DNA of 64,000 nt. It comes from Herbaspirillum sp. 3R11. GTDB taxonomy: Bacteria > Pseudomonadota > Gammaproteobacteria > Burkholderiales > Burkholderiaceae_D. The stretch lies in the NCBI RefSeq assembly GCF_004563925.1, contig NZ_SPNJ01000003.1, forward strand, positions 682,001-746,000, given 5' to 3'. Below, piece by piece: positions 10,347-18,811 of this stretch. Below the pieces are notes generated by a model, which made no database searches, was not told the DNA's origin, and saw only the letters and a program-made list of their open reading frames with translations. Position 1 is the first letter of the stretch. Each line of letters begins with the position of its first letter. The position numbers and the translations under genes are program-made.

Positions 10347-11534
10347 ATGACTGCGCACATGACTGCATCCTCCCCCTGCATCACCGGCTGGAATCACTCC
10401 CAATTCGGCAAGCTCGACGGCATCGATCCGGAAGCGCTGATCGGCCAGGTCGCCAAAGCCGCCATCGAACACGCCGGCCTGACGCCGGAAGACATCGGCT
10501 CGATCCACATCGGCACCTTCAACGGCGGCTTCCTGTATCAGGACTTCCCGTCGTCGCTGGTGTTCAATACCTTGCCGGAGCTGCGCTTCACACCGGCCGT
10601 ACGCGTCGAAAACGCCTGCGCCACCGGCTCTGCCGCGATCCACTCGGGCATGCAATCGATCCTGTCCGGCCAGGCCAAGCATGCACTGGTGATCGGCTTT
10701 GAAAAAATGACCGAGCTGGCCACGCCGCAAGTCGGCGAAGTGCTGCTCAAGTGCTGCTATGCCAAGGAAGAAGCCGGTATCCCCGGCGGCTTCGCCGGCG
10801 TGTTCGGCAAGATCGCGCAAGCCTACTTCGACCGCTACGGCGACCAGTCGGATGCGCTGGCCGCCATTGCTGCCAAGAATCACAAGAACGGCATGAGCAA
10901 TCCCTACGCCCATATGCGCAAGGATTTCGGTTTTGACTTCTGCCGCAACGTGTCGGAAAAGAATCCCTTCGTCGCCGGTCCTTTGAAACGCACCGACTGC
11001 TCGCTGATCTCCGACGGCGCCGCCGCGCTGATCCTGAGCGCCGCCGACGTCGCCAAGACCATGCAACGCGCCGTGACCTTCCGCGCCGCCGTGCACGTCA
11101 ATGATTTCCTGCCGCTGTCGCGCCGCGACCCGACCCGCTTCGAAGCCGGCACGCTGGCATGGCAACAGGCATTGAAACAGGCCGACCTGAAATTGCTCGA
11201 CCTGTCGCTGGTGGAAACCCACGACTGCTTCACCATCGCCGAGTTGCTGGAATATGAAGCGATGGGCCTGGCCGAGCCGGGCCAGGGCGCGCGCGCCATC
11301 CTCGACGGCGTTACCGCCAAGAACGGCCGCCTGCCGATCAATCCATCCGGCGGCCTGAAGTCCAAGGGCCATCCGGTCGGCGCCACCGGCGTGTCGATGC
11401 ACGTGATGGCGGCGATGCAAGCCAGCCATGATGCCGGCGACATGCAGATCCCGAACGCGCGCTATGCCGGCGTGTTCAACATGGGTGGCGCTGCGGTGGC
11501 GAACTACGTGAGTATTCTGGAACGCGTGCATTGA
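10347..11534 (+). CDS. Thiolase family protein (acetyl-CoA acetyltransferase, SCP2-like)
   Basis: The 395-residue protein has the thiolase nucleophile in ENACATGSAA (Cys91) and the C-terminal NPSGGLKSKGHPVGATG with the catalytic His near 342. The final CxG element is replaced by NMGGAA, the pattern of the SCP2/acetyl-CoA acetyltransferase-like subgroup, which often acts on unusual 3-oxoacyl-CoAs. It would cleave or form a C-C bond next to a CoA thioester. The start is supported by AGGAA. A CoA ligase follows after 87 bases. In this setting it probably performs the final thiolytic cleavage of a degraded acid, although its exact substrate is not visible. Confidence 0.9.
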   Translation: MTAHMTASSPCITGWNHSQFGKLDGIDPEALIGQVAKAAIEHAGLTPEDIGSIHIGTFNGGFLYQDFPSSLVFNTLPELRFTPAVRVENACATGSAAIHSGMQSILSGQAKHALVIGFEKMTELATPQVGEVLLKCCYAKEEAGIPGGFAGVFGKIAQAYFDRYGDQSDALAAIAAKNHKNGMSNPYAHMRKDFGFDFCRNVSEKNPFVAGPLKRTDCSLISDGAAALILSAADVAKTMQRAVTFRAAVHVNDFLPLSRRDPTRFEAGTLAWQQALKQADLKLLDLSLVETHDCFTIAELLEYEAMGLAEPGQGARAILDGVTAKNGRLPINPSGGLKSKGHPVGATGVSMHVMAAMQASHDAGDMQIPNARYAGVFNMGGAAVANYVSILERVH

Positions 11535-11541
11535 GTTTTTT

Positions 11542-11571
11542 CCGTGGTCCCGGCCTTGCCCGGGACCACGG
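11542..11571. other. Perfect 12-bp stem hairpin between thiolase and CoA-ligase genes
   Basis: CCGTGGTCCCGG (11542-11553) pairs exactly with CCGGGACCACGG (11560-11571) around a 6-base loop. No T run follows on the plus strand, so it is not a standard terminator. It probably stabilises the 3' end of thiolase mRNA or sets relative expression within the operon. Confidence 0.75.
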
Positions 11572-11621
11572 CAGCAGCAACTGAAGTAAAGACCCACACA
11601 AAAATACACACGAGCGAGACG

Positions 11622-13226
11622 ATGTTAACCAAAGTAATGAACCTGGGGCGCCTGCTGTCCGATGTCGCCCGCCGCTTCCCCGACGAGCCCGGCCTGATTT
11701 TCGGCGACGGCACCGCGGACGGCAAAGGCGACAAGATCGCCACCTGGAAACAGATCAACGACCGCGTCGACACCCTCGCCCACTCTCTGCAAAAGCTGGG
11801 CGTGAGCAAGGGCGACAAGATGCTGGTCCACTCCCGCAACAACCTGCAGATTTTTGAAAGCGCCTGGGCGGCATTCAAGCTTGGCATGGTCTGGGTGCCG
11901 ACCAACGTGCGCATCACGCCACCGGAAGCTGCCTATCTCGGCCAGTCCAGCGGCGCCAGCGTCATGCTGTACGACCGCGGCTTCGCCAACTACGTCGACG
12001 CCGTCAAGGAAATCTCCCCCGCACTGAAACACGTCATCGCGCTGCAAGACCCGCGCGCCGGCGAACTCGATTTCGAAACGCTGGCCACCGCGACGGGTCC
12101 GCACCAGTCCTTCGATGAAGTGGAAGTCGACTACGAAGATCCGCTGTGGTTCTTCTACACTTCCGGCACCACCGGCCATCCCAAGGCAGGCATGCTGTCG
12201 CACGGTCAGATGGCTTTCGTCGTCACCAATCACCTTGCCGACCTGTTGCCGGGCCTGACGCATCAGTCGCGCTCGCTGGTGGTGGCGCCGCTGTCGCACG
12301 GCGCCGGCATCCACGCGGTCGTCAATACGGCGCGCGGCGCCGCCAGCATCCTGTTGTCAACCGAACGCCTGGTGCCGGAAGAAGCCTGGCAACTGGTGCA
12401 GCGCCACCGCGTCGACAACATGTTCACCGTGCCGACCATCGTCAAGATCCTGACCGAAGACGAATCGGTCGATCGCTACGACCACAGCTCACTCAAGCAT
12501 GTCATCTATGCCGGTGCGCCGATGTACCGCGCCGACCAGGTGTACGCATTGAAGAAGCTCGGCAAGGTGCTGGTGCAGTACTACGGCCTCGGCGAAGTGA
12601 CGGGCAACATCACCTTCCTGCCGCCGTACATGCACGAAGCGGACGACGCCCACCCGAAAGCGCGCGTCGGCTCCTGCGGCATGCCGCGCACCGGCATGGA
12701 AATCGCCATCCTCGATGACAGCTGCAAAAAACTGAAGTCATTTGAAACCGGCGAAATCTGCGTGCGCGGCCCCGCCGTGTTCATGGGCTATCACAACAAT
12801 CCGGACGCCAACGCCAAGGCCTTCAAGGGCGACTGGTTCCACACCGGCGACCTCGGCCACGTGGACGAAGACGGCTTCCTCTACATCACCGGCCGCTCGT
12901 CCGACATGTACATCTCGGGCGGCTCCAACGTCTATCCGCGCGAAATCGAAGAAGCGCTGCTGACGCATCCGTCGGTGTCCGAAGTCGCCGTGCTCGGCGT
13001 GCCGGATCCGAAATGGGGCGAAAGCGGCATCGCCGTCATCGTCGCCAAGTCAGGCCAGCAAGCCGACGGCGACGCGCTGTTGTCGCATCTGGAGAGTCGC
13101 ATCGCCAAATACAAATGGCCGCGCCGCTTCGTGTTCTGGGAGACCATGCCGAAATCCGGTTATGGAAAGATCGTCAAGAAGCAGATCAAAAGTCTGCTCG
13201 AGGAGAAAGGTGACTATCGCTTATGA
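11622..13226 (+). CDS. AMP-forming acyl-CoA ligase
   Basis: This 534-residue ANL-superfamily enzyme activates a carboxylic acid with ATP to an acyl-adenylate and then to the CoA thioester. The phosphate-binding loop YTSGTTGHPKAG is near residue 179, YGLGEVTG in the middle, GDWFHTGDLGHVDEDGF near 405, and GRSSDMYISGGSNVYPREIEE marks the hinge and C-terminal domain; the terminal catalytic Lys lies in SGYGKIVKK. I start at MLTKVMNLG, where family similarity begins, rather than in the hairpin upstream. Its stop overlaps the ATG of the next gene (ATGA), so it is translationally coupled to the PPC-domain pair. The acid substrate is unknown. Confidence 0.92.
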   Translation: MLTKVMNLGRLLSDVARRFPDEPGLIFGDGTADGKGDKIATWKQINDRVDTLAHSLQKLGVSKGDKMLVHSRNNLQIFESAWAAFKLGMVWVPTNVRITPPEAAYLGQSSGASVMLYDRGFANYVDAVKEISPALKHVIALQDPRAGELDFETLATATGPHQSFDEVEVDYEDPLWFFYTSGTTGHPKAGMLSHGQMAFVVTNHLADLLPGLTHQSRSLVVAPLSHGAGIHAVVNTARGAASILLSTERLVPEEAWQLVQRHRVDNMFTVPTIVKILTEDESVDRYDHSSLKHVIYAGAPMYRADQVYALKKLGKVLVQYYGLGEVTGNITFLPPYMHEADDAHPKARVGSCGMPRTGMEIAILDDSCKKLKSFETGEICVRGPAVFMGYHNNPDANAKAFKGDWFHTGDLGHVDEDGFLYITGRSSDMYISGGSNVYPREIEEALLTHPSVSEVAVLGVPDPKWGESGIAVIVAKSGQQADGDALLSHLESRIAKYKWPRRFVFWETMPKSGYGKIVKKQIKSLLEEKGDYRL

Positions 13227-13789
13227 AAATTTCCAACAAATCCGCCGAAGGCCATCCGGGATTTGTCGAGGTACGCAAGTTTCTTCACGCCGGCCAGCAG
13301 AGCTACCCGCGCACGCTGGACCTGGAAGCCAATCCGGCGGAAGAACTGCGCATCACGCTGCAACCCGGCACCAAAGTCGGCGCCGCCTTGCGTGAGGTGT
13401 TGCTACGCTACGGCCAGCGCGGCGGCGTCGGCCGCATGTGCGGCGGCACCGCGCGCAAGCTGCACTACCACCGCATAGAGAACACGCGCGACGCCAACCG
13501 TCCGTATGACTACGGCCCGCCGCATGTGCTGGAAGGCGTGATCACCTTCGTCACCGGCGCAATCACGGTTGGCCAGAACCAGGAAGGAAAAGTATTATTG
13601 CATTGCCACGCCGGTTTCCTTGACGGCGATGGTTCGATACACGGCGGGCATTTATTGCTCGACACGGTGGAAGTGGGCGACGATCCGCTCATCATCCGCC
13701 TGTGCTTGTTTTCCCAGGGCGCTTTCGTCGTCAACAGCGATGAAGAGACGCTATTCAGTCTATTGCATCCGACACCCATGGAATCATGA
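13223..13789 (+). CDS. PPC/DUF296-domain protein, first of a pair
   Basis: The 188-residue protein carries a PPC (plant and prokaryote conserved, DUF296) fold in its second half. The hallmark LHCHAGFLDGDGSIHGGHLL spans about 128-147, with histidines placed as in the conserved cluster of the family. The N-terminal part (GTKVGAALREVLLRYG) matches the helix that begins this fold. Bacterial PPC proteins form trimers; their biochemical role is largely unsettled, though some are annotated as DNA-binding by analogy with plant AT-hook proteins. There is no AT-hook here. The ATG overlaps the CoA-ligase stop and its own stop overlaps the next gene. Tight coupling to a CoA ligase favours a metabolic role, which is my inference. 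Confidence 0.75.
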   Translation: MKISNKSAEGHPGFVEVRKFLHAGQQSYPRTLDLEANPAEELRITLQPGTKVGAALREVLLRYGQRGGVGRMCGGTARKLHYHRIENTRDANRPYDYGPPHVLEGVITFVTGAITVGQNQEGKVLLHCHAGFLDGDGSIHGGHLLLDTVEVGDDPLIIRLCLFSQGAFVVNSDEETLFSLLHPTPMES

Positions 13790-14253
13790 TGACGACATCA
13801 ACACTTATAAAAAACACAGAGACACACACCAACGACAACGACATTCAGGTAGAGGAAGGCACACTGGGAAAACTGGTGATGGCGCGCCTCAAACCCAACC
13901 AGGACCTTACCGAAAGCGTGGAAGCGCTGTGTCGCCAATACGGCATGCAGACCGCCATCGTGCGCGGCGCGATCGGCAGCCTGATCGATGCGCATCTGGA
14001 GTACGCGACACCTACCGGGTCGCGCGAAATGGAGATCAATGGACCTGGGGTTGAGATTCTCAACGTCTTCGGCGAGATCGGTTTTGGTGGCGGCAAGCCG
14101 CATGCCCATCCTTTGCAGGGGGTGGTGGCGGATGTGGAGGGGAAGATTTTTGCGGGGCGCTTTGTGCGAGGGGCGAATCTGTCGTTCATCACGATTGAGA
14201 TTACCTTGCAGGAATGGATTCCGAAGCAGGCGCAGCAGGTTTTGCACGCTTGA
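13786..14253 (+). CDS. PPC/DUF296-domain protein, second of a pair
   Basis: A 155-residue protein with a single PPC/DUF296 domain at about 25-145. It starts LGKLVMARLKPNQDLTESVE and AIVRGAIGSL, then GPGVEILNVFGEI, KPHAHPLQGVVAD, and GKIFAGRFVRGANL. It shares the fold but little close identity with its neighbour; the GGH of the first protein is AGR here, so the two probably have different roles or form a heteromer. The ATGATG start overlaps the stop of the first PPC gene. It ends the rightward operon, followed by an intrinsic terminator at 14291-14320. Confidence 0.78.
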   Translation: MMTTSTLIKNTETHTNDNDIQVEEGTLGKLVMARLKPNQDLTESVEALCRQYGMQTAIVRGAIGSLIDAHLEYATPTGSREMEINGPGVEILNVFGEIGFGGGKPHAHPLQGVVADVEGKIFAGRFVRGANLSFITIEITLQEWIPKQAQQVLHA

Positions 14254-14290
14254 TTTTTGGTTGCCGGCTTACGTTGGCATGATTGATGAA

Positions 14291-14320
14291 GGCGGCTCTC
14301 TTTTTGAGGCCGCTTTTTTG
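14291..14320 (+). terminator. Intrinsic terminator of the thiolase-CoA ligase-PPC operon
   Basis: GCGGC and GCCGC form the stem around a T-rich loop, followed by six T at 14314-14319. It lies 40 bases past the second PPC gene. Confidence 0.75.
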
Positions 14321-14377
14321 TTTTGTGCGTGGGATCTTCGAGCAGCCTATTCAGGTTGTTTATTCTTTTCCTTCTTT

Positions 14378-14978
14378 GGACGACCAAGCCGGGGGTAGCC
14401 CGGCAGCTACTCACTTTTCTTGTCTCGCCAAGAAAAGTAAGCAAAAGAAGCGACCGCTGGTTCGTAGCCCCTTCGGGGTCCCCGGCGTCGGCAGGCACAA
14501 ATCGGGAGGGGAAACAAACTCGCTGCGCTCAGACAAGTTTCCCCTCTTTATCCGATTTGCACCTGCCGCCACCGGCTACTCGCAAGCGGACTTCCAGACT
14601 GGCTCGCTTCGCATCGCCAGGGGACAGAGGTGAAGCGACGGTCCTCGTTCTCCGCTATCGCTAAAAAGCGATGAGAGAAGGCAATCACGATGCCGAAGGC
14701 GAGCCCCCCAAGGCAATGCGAAGCGAGCCGGAAAAAGAATTCCGCTTATGAGTCGCCGTTGGTGACGTGCTCAAATCGGATAAAGAAGGGAAACTTGTCT
14801 GAGCGCAGCGAGTTTGTTTCCCTTCCCGATTTGAGTGCGGCGCCAACGGGAACCCCGAAGGGGCGGCGAATCGTTGCGTTGGAGCAGTGCTCCAACCCTT
14901 TCTTTGCTTACTTTCTTTGGCGAAGCAAAGAAAGTGAGCGGCTGCCGGGCCGCCCCCGGCAACCACGGTCGTCCGAAG
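14378..14978. repeat. Long inverted repeat with imperfect 250-bp arms
   Basis: The left arm (about 14378-14624) recurs in reverse complement as the right arm (about 14703-14978) around an 80-base centre. A 30-base core is identical: 14511-14540 against 14791-14820. Each arm also has internal pairing, for example ACTTTCTTTG and CAAAGAAAGT in the right arm and GGGAAAC with GTTTCCC in both. The centre carries ATCGCT-AAAA-AGCGAT at 14657-14672. Reading frames run through the arms but look like low-complexity by-products. Similar intergenic sequence families are known from Oxalobacteraceae and relatives. No transposase or terminal target duplication is visible. The stretch 14254-15013 contains no gene. 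Confidence 0.85.
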
Positions 14979-15013
14979 AGCAAACAGAATTAGCTACCAA
15001 TAAACCGTCCAGC

Positions 15014-16255
15014 TTACGCCCCCACCAAAGCCGCATCCAACAACTCAATCCAATGCTTCACCGGCGTATCAGTCCCCGACTGCAAATGCGTCAGGCATCC
15101 GATATTCCCCGAAACAATCATGTCAGGCTGAGTAGCCTGCAAATTATTCAACTTGTTGTCGCGCAAACGATAAGACAGCTCCGGCTGCAACACCGAATAA
15201 GTCCCCGCAGAACCACAGCATAAATGACTGTCAGCGCACAGCTTGACGTCAACACCGGCGCTACCAAGAATCTGCTCCACCTTGCCGCGAATCTTCTGCC
15301 CATGCTGCAAAGTGCAAGGCGGATGATAAGCCACGCGTTTCCCGATTTTTCCCTTGAGCTTGCCCGCCAACTCCACTTCAAAGTCCGGCAGAATCTCGCT
15401 GATGTCGCGCGTCAGTTGCGAAATGCGATGCGCCTTGGCTGCGTAGGCAGCGTCGTGCTGCAGCAGATGCCCGTATTCCTTGACGGTGGCGCCGCAGCCG
15501 GAAGCATTCATCACGATCGCCTCGACGGTAAATCCAGCCGAGCCGTCCACATACGGCCACCACGCATCGATGTTGCGGCGCATGTCATTGAGCCCGCCAT
15601 CCTGATCATTCAGGTGATAACGAATCGCGCCGCAGCAGCCGGCCTTGGGCGGCACGATCAATTCGACACCCAGCGCATCCAGCACGCGTGCGGTGGAACT
15701 GTTGATGTTGGGCGACATGGCCGGCTGTACGCAGCCGTCGAGCATCAGCATCTTGCGCGCATGCGTGCGCGTCGGCCACTGGCCCGCGTCTTGTTTGACC
15801 GGCACCTTGTTCTGCAATTTTTGCGGCAACAGCGGACGCACCAATTGACCGGCCTTCATCGCCGGATTGAACAACCACTTGTTCGGCAGCAGCGTCTTGA
15901 GCGTGGTGCGCACGATGCGCTGGCCGAGCGGACGTGGCACCTGATCTTCGACCACCTTGCGGCCGATGTCGACCAGGCGGCCGTACTGCACGCCGGACGG
16001 ACAGGTCGATTCGCAGTTGCGGCAGGTCAGGCAACGGTCCAGGTGCGATTGCGTGGCGGCGGTGGCCTGCTTGCCTTCGAGCACCTGCTTGATCAGGTAG
16101 ATGCGACCACGCGGACCGTCGAGTTCGTCGCCCAGCAGTTGATAGGTCGGGCAAGTCGCCGTGCAGAATCCGCAATGCACGCAGGAGCGCAGGATGGCGT
16201 CGGCTTCCTTGCCTTCGGGAGTGTCGCGGATGAAATCGGCCAGGTTGGTTTGCAT
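15014..16255 (-). CDS. glcF: Glycolate oxidase iron-sulfur subunit
   Basis: GlcF passes electrons from glycolate oxidation to the respiratory chain. This 413-residue protein has two 4Fe-4S motifs near the N-terminus, CVHCGFCTATCP (cysteines 25, 28, 31, 35) and CLTCRNCESTCP (75, 78, 81, 85). Two cysteine-rich CCG domains follow, visible as AGCCGAIRYH and HLCCGSAGTYS. It is the third gene of glcDEF, three bases after glcE. The family works as a membrane-associated complex oxidising glycolate to glyoxylate. The long inverted repeat lies downstream; no clear terminator separates them. Confidence 0.96.
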   Translation of the reverse strand: MQTNLADFIRDTPEGKEADAILRSCVHCGFCTATCPTYQLLGDELDGPRGRIYLIKQVLEGKQATAATQSHLDRCLTCRNCESTCPSGVQYGRLVDIGRKVVEDQVPRPLGQRIVRTTLKTLLPNKWLFNPAMKAGQLVRPLLPQKLQNKVPVKQDAGQWPTRTHARKMLMLDGCVQPAMSPNINSSTARVLDALGVELIVPPKAGCCGAIRYHLNDQDGGLNDMRRNIDAWWPYVDGSAGFTVEAIVMNASGCGATVKEYGHLLQHDAAYAAKAHRISQLTRDISEILPDFEVELAGKLKGKIGKRVAYHPPCTLQHGQKIRGKVEQILGSAGVDVKLCADSHLCCGSAGTYSVLQPELSYRLRDNKLNNLQATQPDMIVSGNIGCLTHLQSGTDTPVKHWIELLDAALVGA

Positions 16256-16258
16256 AGA

Positions 16259-17320
16259 TTAAAACTCGCTGTACATGCGACCGGGATTGAAGATGCCGGA
16301 TGGGTCGAAGGAGGCTTTCAGGTTGCGATGGATCTTGGCGACCGCGGGCGCGAGTGGCTGGAACACGCCCACGCTCTTGTCGCCGCCGCGATACAGGCTG
16401 GCGTGACCGCCGGCTGCAGTTGCGGCGGCGCGGATCGCGGCCACGCCGTCATCACCGCGATACCAGCGCTGGGCGCCACCCCATTCGATCAGCTGCGCGC
16501 CATTGAGCGCCAGCGGCTGCGCCACCGACGGCAAGGAAATCCGCCACAACGGCGCATCCACGTCAGCGAAGAACCCATGGTTCTGCTCGCGCAGGTCGCG
16601 CCAGAAATCTTCGCCGTTGGTCAGCTCCGACCCGCCAAGCTTGGTCTCTGCGGCAGAGACCGCAGCCTGCGCGCCCGACAAACGAATCGTCAGCACGCCG
16701 TTGACCCAGGCGCTGGCCGACAGCGGCAGAGGCTGCCCGCCCCATTCGTTGAGCAGGCGGATGGCATTGGCCTGATCCACTTCAAACACGCGCGTACTGG
16801 TGGCGAAGGCTTGCGGCAATACCTTGATCGAGGCCTGCAGGATCAGCCCGAGCGTGCCGAGTGAACCGGTCAGCAGGCGCGAAACGTCATAGCCGGCGAC
16901 GTTCTTCATGACCTGCCCGCCGAAATGCAGGACCTGTCCTTGCGCATCCATGAGATCGGCGCCGAGCACGAAGTCGCGCACCGATCCGCTGGCCTGGCGG
17001 CCCGGTCCCGACAAACCCGTCGCGATCATGCCGCCGACGGTGGAGAAGCCGCCAAAGCGCGGCGGTTCGAACGCCAGCACCTGATTGTTGGCTGCCAGCG
17101 CGGCATCGATCTCCGACAATGGCGTGCCGCAACGTGCGGTGATCACCAGCTCGGTCGGCTCGTAATCGATGATGCCGCTGTGGGTACGCGTGTCGAGCAC
17201 TTCGCCGCGCGGTTCCTGGCCGTACCAGTCCTTGGTGCCGCCGCCGCGGAGTTGCAGCGGCGCGCCGCCGGCCGTGGCCGCGACGATGCGCTCCTTGAAT
17301 GCTTGCAGTGTCTGTTCCAT
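16259..17320 (-). CDS. glcE: Glycolate oxidase FAD-binding subunit
   Basis: The 353-residue protein has an N-terminal FAD_binding_4 (PCMH-type) domain with LRGGGTKDWYG near residue 24 and GFSTVGGMIATGLSGPGR near 90-107, followed by a shorter, less conserved cap. GlcE forms the flavin core with GlcD. It lies three bases after glcD and three before glcF on the same strand, so the three are co-transcribed. The length fits the family. Confidence 0.96.
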   Translation of the reverse strand: MEQTLQAFKERIVAATAGGAPLQLRGGGTKDWYGQEPRGEVLDTRTHSGIIDYEPTELVITARCGTPLSEIDAALAANNQVLAFEPPRFGGFSTVGGMIATGLSGPGRQASGSVRDFVLGADLMDAQGQVLHFGGQVMKNVAGYDVSRLLTGSLGTLGLILQASIKVLPQAFATSTRVFEVDQANAIRLLNEWGGQPLPLSASAWVNGVLTIRLSGAQAAVSAAETKLGGSELTNGEDFWRDLREQNHGFFADVDAPLWRISLPSVAQPLALNGAQLIEWGGAQRWYRGDDGVAAIRAAATAAGGHASLYRGGDKSVGVFQPLAPAVAKIHRNLKASFDPSGIFNPGRMYSEF

Positions 17321-17323
17321 GCG

Positions 17324-18811
17324 TTAAAACCTTGGCAAATCGGGAAATTTGATGGCGCCGCGCTGCACGTGCATCTTGCCGTACTCGGCGCAGCGATGCA
17401 GTGACGGAATGGCCTTGTCGGGGTTGAGCAGGAAGGCCGTGTCGAAGGCGCGCTTGACCTTGAAGAAGGCTTCGCGCTCTTCCGGCGAATACTGCACGCA
17501 CATGGAGTTGATCTTCTCGATGCCGACGCCGTGCTCGCCGGTGATGGTGCCGCCGACTTCGACGCACAGCTCGAGGATCTCGGCGCCGAACAATTCGGCG
17601 CGGTGAAATTCATCCGCCTGGTTGGCGTCGAACAAAATCAGCGGATGTAGATTGCCGTCGCCGGCATGGAACACGTTGGCGCAGCGCAGGCCATACTTGC
17701 CTTCCATTTTGGCGATGCCGAGCAGGACTTCGGCCAGTCGCTTGCGCGGGATGGTGCCGTCCATGCAGTAATAATCGGGCGAGATGCGGCCGGCTGCGGG
17801 GAAGGCGTTCTTGCGGCCGGACCAGAAGCGCAGGCGCTCGGCTTCGGACTGCGATACGGCGATGGCGGTGGCGCCGCTGGCGTTGAGCACTTCGCTCATG
17901 CGGCCGATTTCTTCTTCGACTTCTTCAGTAGTGCCGTCGGATTCGCACAGCAGGATCGCTTCGGCGTCGACGTCATAGCCGGCCTTGACGAAGGGCTCGA
18001 CCATGCGCGAGCTGGTCTTGTCCATCATCTCCAGGCCGGCCGGGATGATGCCGGCGGCGATCACGTTGGCGACGGCATTGCCGCCCTTCACCACGTCGTC
18101 AAACGAGGCCATGATCACGCGCGCCTGCTGCGGCTTGGGCACCAGCTTGACGGTAACTTCGGTGACGATGCCGAGCATGCCTTCGGAGCCGATGAAGACC
18201 GCCAGCAGATCGAGGCCGGGCGCATCGAGGCCGGCGTTGCCGAGCTCGACGACGTCGCCTTCGATGGTGACCATGCGCACGCGCAGGACGTTGTGCACAG
18301 TCAGGCCGTATTTGAGGCAGTGCACGCCGCCGGAGTTTTCGGCGACGTTGCCGCCGATGGTGCAGGCGATCTGCGACGATGGATCGGGTGCGTAGTAGAG
18401 ACCATAAGGCGCCGCTGCTTCGGAGATCGCCAGGTTGCGCACGCCGGGCTGGACCACGGCGGTACGCGAATACTTGTCCATGCTGACGATCTTGTTGAAC
18501 TTGGCGGTCGACACCACCACGCCGTCGGCGATCGGCATGGCGCCGCCCGACAAACCGGTGCCGGCGCCGCGCGGGACGATCTGGACTTTCAGGTCGTTGC
18601 AGGTGGTGAGGATGGCGATGACCTGCGCTTCGTTCTCGGGCAAAACCACGACCATCGGCAACTGGCGATAGGCGGCCAGGCCATCGCACTCGTAAGGGCG
18701 GGTGTCTTCTTCGTCGAACAGCACGCAATGCGGCGGCACCACCGCTTTCAATGCGGCAACCACCTCGCGCTGGCGGGCGGGAGAAAATAAGGGAGCGACT
18801 GGGGCGTTCAT
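17324..18811 (-). CDS. glcD: Glycolate oxidase catalytic subunit
   Basis: GlcD oxidises glycolate (and often D-lactate) to glyoxylate using FAD. The 495-residue protein has the FAD pyrophosphate loop PRGAGTGLSGGAMP at about 80-93, the second FAD segment IGGNVAENSGG near 153, FIGSEGMLGIVTEV in the middle and the C-terminal GEHGVGIEK. All fit the FAD-linked oxidase C family. It is first in glcDEF. A regulator of the GntR GlcC type is not adjacent; a LysR gene 315 bases upstream on the same strand is a possible but unproven regulator. Confidence 0.96.
   Translation of the reverse strand: MNAPVAPLFSPARQREVVAALKAVVPPHCVLFDEEDTRPYECDGLAAYRQLPMVVVLPENEAQVIAILTTCNDLKVQIVPRGAGTGLSGGAMPIADGVVVSTAKFNKIVSMDKYSRTAVVQPGVRNLAISEAAAPYGLYYAPDPSSQIACTIGGNVAENSGGVHCLKYGLTVHNVLRVRMVTIEGDVVELGNAGLDAPGLDLLAVFIGSEGMLGIVTEVTVKLVPKPQQARVIMASFDDVVKGGNAVANVIAAGIIPAGLEMMDKTSSRMVEPFVKAGYDVDAEAILLCESDGTTEEVEEEIGRMSEVLNASGATAIAVSQSEAERLRFWSGRKNAFPAAGRISPDYYCMDGTIPRKRLAEVLLGIAKMEGKYGLRCANVFHAGDGNLHPLILFDANQADEFHRAELFGAEILELCVEVGGTITGEHGVGIEKINSMCVQYSPEEREAFFKVKRAFDTAFLLNPDKAIPSLHRCAEYGKMHVQRGAIKFPDLPRF

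Noticed and set aside
14283-14983. Small open frames in the inverted repeat at 14.3-15.0 kb
   Set aside because: They occur on both strands in the repeat arms, differ in length between copies and contain the low-complexity reading typical of intergenic repeats, not a conserved protein.
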